Positions 62,079 to 64,000 of a DNA stretch of 64,000 nt are shown here, one piece after another. The DNA lies in NCBI GenBank assembly GCA_033439265.1, contig JAVTVX010000013.1, positions 22,907,000 through 22,970,999 on the forward strand, in the 5' to 3' direction. The notes under the pieces are model-generated. The model saw nothing but the letters and a program-made list of their open reading frames with translations, was not told the DNA's origin and made no database searches. Numbering within the stretch: the first letter of the stretch is position 1; each line of letters starts with the position of its first letter. This stretch comes from Dillenia suffruticosa. Taxonomy: Eukaryota > Streptophyta > Magnoliopsida > Dilleniales > Dilleniaceae. Made by a program: the position numbers and the translations under genes.

Positions 62079-63110
62079 GAAAAGTGGAGAGACATGTTCT
62101 TCAGAGGTGGCCCGATTCCAAAACATTAAATTCTGGTATGACTTTTGTATACAATCTTGGGCATAATAGATTATATGCATTGGAATTAGAATATTACTTT
62201 TTCTCCCCCACCCCCCCCCCCCCGCCCAAAAAAAAAACCTTTTTTTCTGACCATGTGCCGCAGCCATAGTTGCCAAAAGTCTAGGATAACACCCTGTATC
62301 AGTGCCAATACTTACCCACATCAATGAGCATGGGCAATATGGGCCAACAGGGTGCGGCCGGCAAACAAAAATCTATATTGTTCAATTCTTAATAAGGCAA
62401 CTTGACAGAGAGGTAACTGTAAGGATTTGCATGTTATTGAATAGGCAAATAAAGTAAATTTACACTCAAAAAGGAAATGAGCAATGCTAATTGAGGTCCA
62501 TTCAGGAGGGTCCAGTAATTCGCCAGAGGACAAGATAAGGGGAACAAACACAAGGAGCATGGGCCTTGGAATATAACAGTTCAATATTCTAGTAGGTTTG
62601 TACAAGGATTTGCAACATAAAGATTGATGAAACTTCAATTTGTTGGTGAGTTTACAGTCCTTCCATACCTGCATAGTTGAGCACCAGCTTAGTTTGAGCG
62701 AGGATAAGTAACATATGCGAGTCCATTTTTTATCAACTGATGTATTTGGGATACTTTGCTCACGCATCATTTCCAACCAAAACATGGTTTATTCCTTAAG
62801 GAAATTCACATCCAGAGGAACAAATTAGGTGTTACCAATCTCAATCTTCCTTAAAATATTCAGAGAGAGAGAACCTTGATGTCAACTAAATGAATAAACC
62901 TACCTAGGAGGGGAATGCAGTTTTCCATTAACTAATGTAGAACAACCAAGAGAGGGGAGCAAAAACATAACTTTGTCTGGGCTCAGATAATCATTAAACA
63001 AGCAACAATAAAACATCTAACAATCAACCACCGAAGTCATTAAGGTGAAACAAAAACAACTGAGACTAGAAAACCTACCATACTAATCCTTTGAGCAGGG
63101 AAGCAAAGTA
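61298..63110. repeat. Direct ~300 bp duplication and simple repeats
   Basis: 61661-61955 and 62786-63085 are direct copies, sharing TTCACATCCAG, CAATCTCAATCTTCC, CTTGATGTCAACTA, CTGGGCTCAGA and AATCATTAAACAAGC. A shorter third copy of the first ~30 bases is at 61493-61522. The right copy lies just 3' of the YidD stop codon, so this is YidD 3' flank duplicated next to the ORP fragment. Also present are (AT)n at 62034-62072, poly(C) runs at 61989-61998 and 62211-62223, and an unassigned minus-strand ORF at 62321-62785. Confidence 0.8.
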
Positions 63111-63595
63111 TTAAATATCTTCATCATCTTCAGAAGGTCTTGGCTCATCAAACCATCTGGGAGGATCAAACCCAGACCCACCTAAATCGAAATACATATG
63201 ACTGACTTCAGTTTTCAGCCAAAAAGTTTTTCATTCCAAAGAACAAACACCTTGGACGCAACTTTATAGTCCAAAAAACAAAGTCACTCACCGAGGGGAT
63301 TACACCGACAGAGACGCCAAACAGTCAAGACGGTGCCTTTTACAACTCCATATTTCTCATAAGCTTGCATTGAATACTCACTACATGTCGGCACATATCG
63401 ACAACTCTTGGGCAACAACGGCGATATTTCCCCTGATTCATTTCACTGATCAAATGTTAATCGAGAGCAATTAAAACCAAATTAAACCCTAGGAAGGCTA
63501 ACTCACTTTTGTAGAACTTAAGCATTGATAACGCAGCTTTAACTCCTAAACTGCGGGTTTCTGCTCCTTCTGCACAAAGTCAATAAATAGTTAAT

Positions 63596-63643
<48 letters not shown>

Positions 63644-63858
63644 ATGCCTTGGAGAGAAGTTTGGTCGGAATTTTCGTCGAGAGCGCATGGGTTCGGAAGA
63701 AGACGAAGGGTTTTGGGAGAAATGCGGAAGTTAGGGTTTTGAAAATAGGTGCGCCTTTTGGAGGTGAGAGAATTGAAGCAGCTGGTCTGTGAGGTTGGAG
63801 AGGAAAAGGGTTTACGGCAGTTGAGATTGAGGAGAGAGAAAACTCCAAAACCCGCCAT
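63111..63858 (-). CDS. YidD-family membrane protein insertion efficiency factor (DUF37)
   Basis: Exons 63858-63648, 63569-63507, 63432-63292 and 63181-63111 join in frame to 161 residues. Residues 1-~70 are Ser/Arg-rich without a domain, consistent with a plastid transit peptide. Residues ~84-145 hold the YidD signature: LSMLKFYKREISPLLPKSC, RYVPTCSEYSMQAYEKYG, WRLCRCNPLGGSGFDPP. The tail is acidic. Bacterial YidD is a small amphipathic protein that works beside the YidC insertase; a chloroplast counterpart with Alb3-type insertases is inferred. The first intron (63647-63570) has the donor AAG|GCATGC, a GC-AG border, and about 46 of its 78 bases are a (CT)n repeat. Other introns are GT..AG. 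The start at 63858 gives the only frame joining exon 2. Confidence 0.88.
63597..63642. repeat. (GA)n microsatellite inside YidD intron 1
   Basis: About 46 perfect bases (CT)n in the sense strand. It starts within six bases of the 5' splice site and fills most of the intron. Confidence 0.95.
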
Positions 63859-64000
63859 TTCCAGCTGGTACCGAACTGATTAGTTTGTTCGGTCATTAAT
63901 TATTATTATTATAGAACCACTGGTTTTACGTGTCGAGCTTATTTTTGCGCCTAACACTGGTCGCGAGAATCATATCAATGTTTGGTCGGACCAGTCTGGC

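Noticed and set aside
62321-62785. 154-codon minus-strand ORF
   Set aside because: No recognisable domain, composition like surrounding spacer, lies between duplicated YidD flanks; likely chance.

Overview
The window looks like nuclear DNA of a flowering plant, most likely a woody dicot. Genes are split by AT-rich introns with GT..AG borders, the spacers are AT-rich, there are many (GA)n/(CT)n and (AT)n microsatellites, and the recognisable proteins are plant families (ASYMMETRIC LEAVES1 MYB, alpha-expansin, receptor-like cytoplasmic kinase, chloroplast RNase II). All assignments come from reading translations against remembered family features; no search was run.

Layout. 1-2.7 kb (+): broken N-terminal half of a chloroplast/mitochondrial RNase II (RNR1-like) gene preceded by a ~120 bp tandem repeat. 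3.07-3.39 kb: retroposed insert with poly(A) and a 19 bp target duplication. 5.8-8.4 kb (+): small five-exon gene with an AT-hook-like segment and an MBD-like domain. 11.0-12.1 kb (-): AS1/PHAN MYB, with its leader and promoter reaching ~14.4 kb. 20.2-20.7 kb: a complete miniature LTR retrotransposon (TRIM). 22.7-23.5 kb (+): kinase pseudogene; 24.6-27.3 kb (+): its paralogue, a six-exon kinase whose catalytic-loop Asp reads Gly. 32.4-34.4 kb (-): three-exon alpha-expansin. 43.0-54.4 kb (-): a mosaic of broken RNR1, rhomboid protease and RAB5IF pieces. 56.3-59.4 kb (-): intact four-exon RAB5IF gene. 61.0-61.3 kb (+): promoter and first two exons of an oxysterol-binding-related protein, then truncation. 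63.1-63.9 kb (-): YidD-family gene with an apparent GC-AG intron.

The most unusual region is 43-54.4 kb. Three partial copies of one RNase II gene, each with different lesions, are interleaved with the 3' half of a rhomboid protease gene and a 5' fragment of the neighbouring RAB5IF gene. At least two joins sit at or next to splice borders and keep an open frame: an RNR1/RAB5IF micro-exon and an RNR1/rhomboid ORF. A further inverted, N-terminal RNR1 copy lies 50 kb away at the left edge. The kinase with the altered catalytic residue is the second point of interest.

The intact genes are not a functional cluster: they concern leaf patterning (AS1), wall loosening (expansin), membrane-protein biogenesis (RAB5IF, YidD), signalling (kinase) and possibly chromatin (MBD-like). 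No tRNA, rRNA or CRISPR array was found. About half of the window is AT-rich spacer in which I see only simple repeats and scattered small ORFs.
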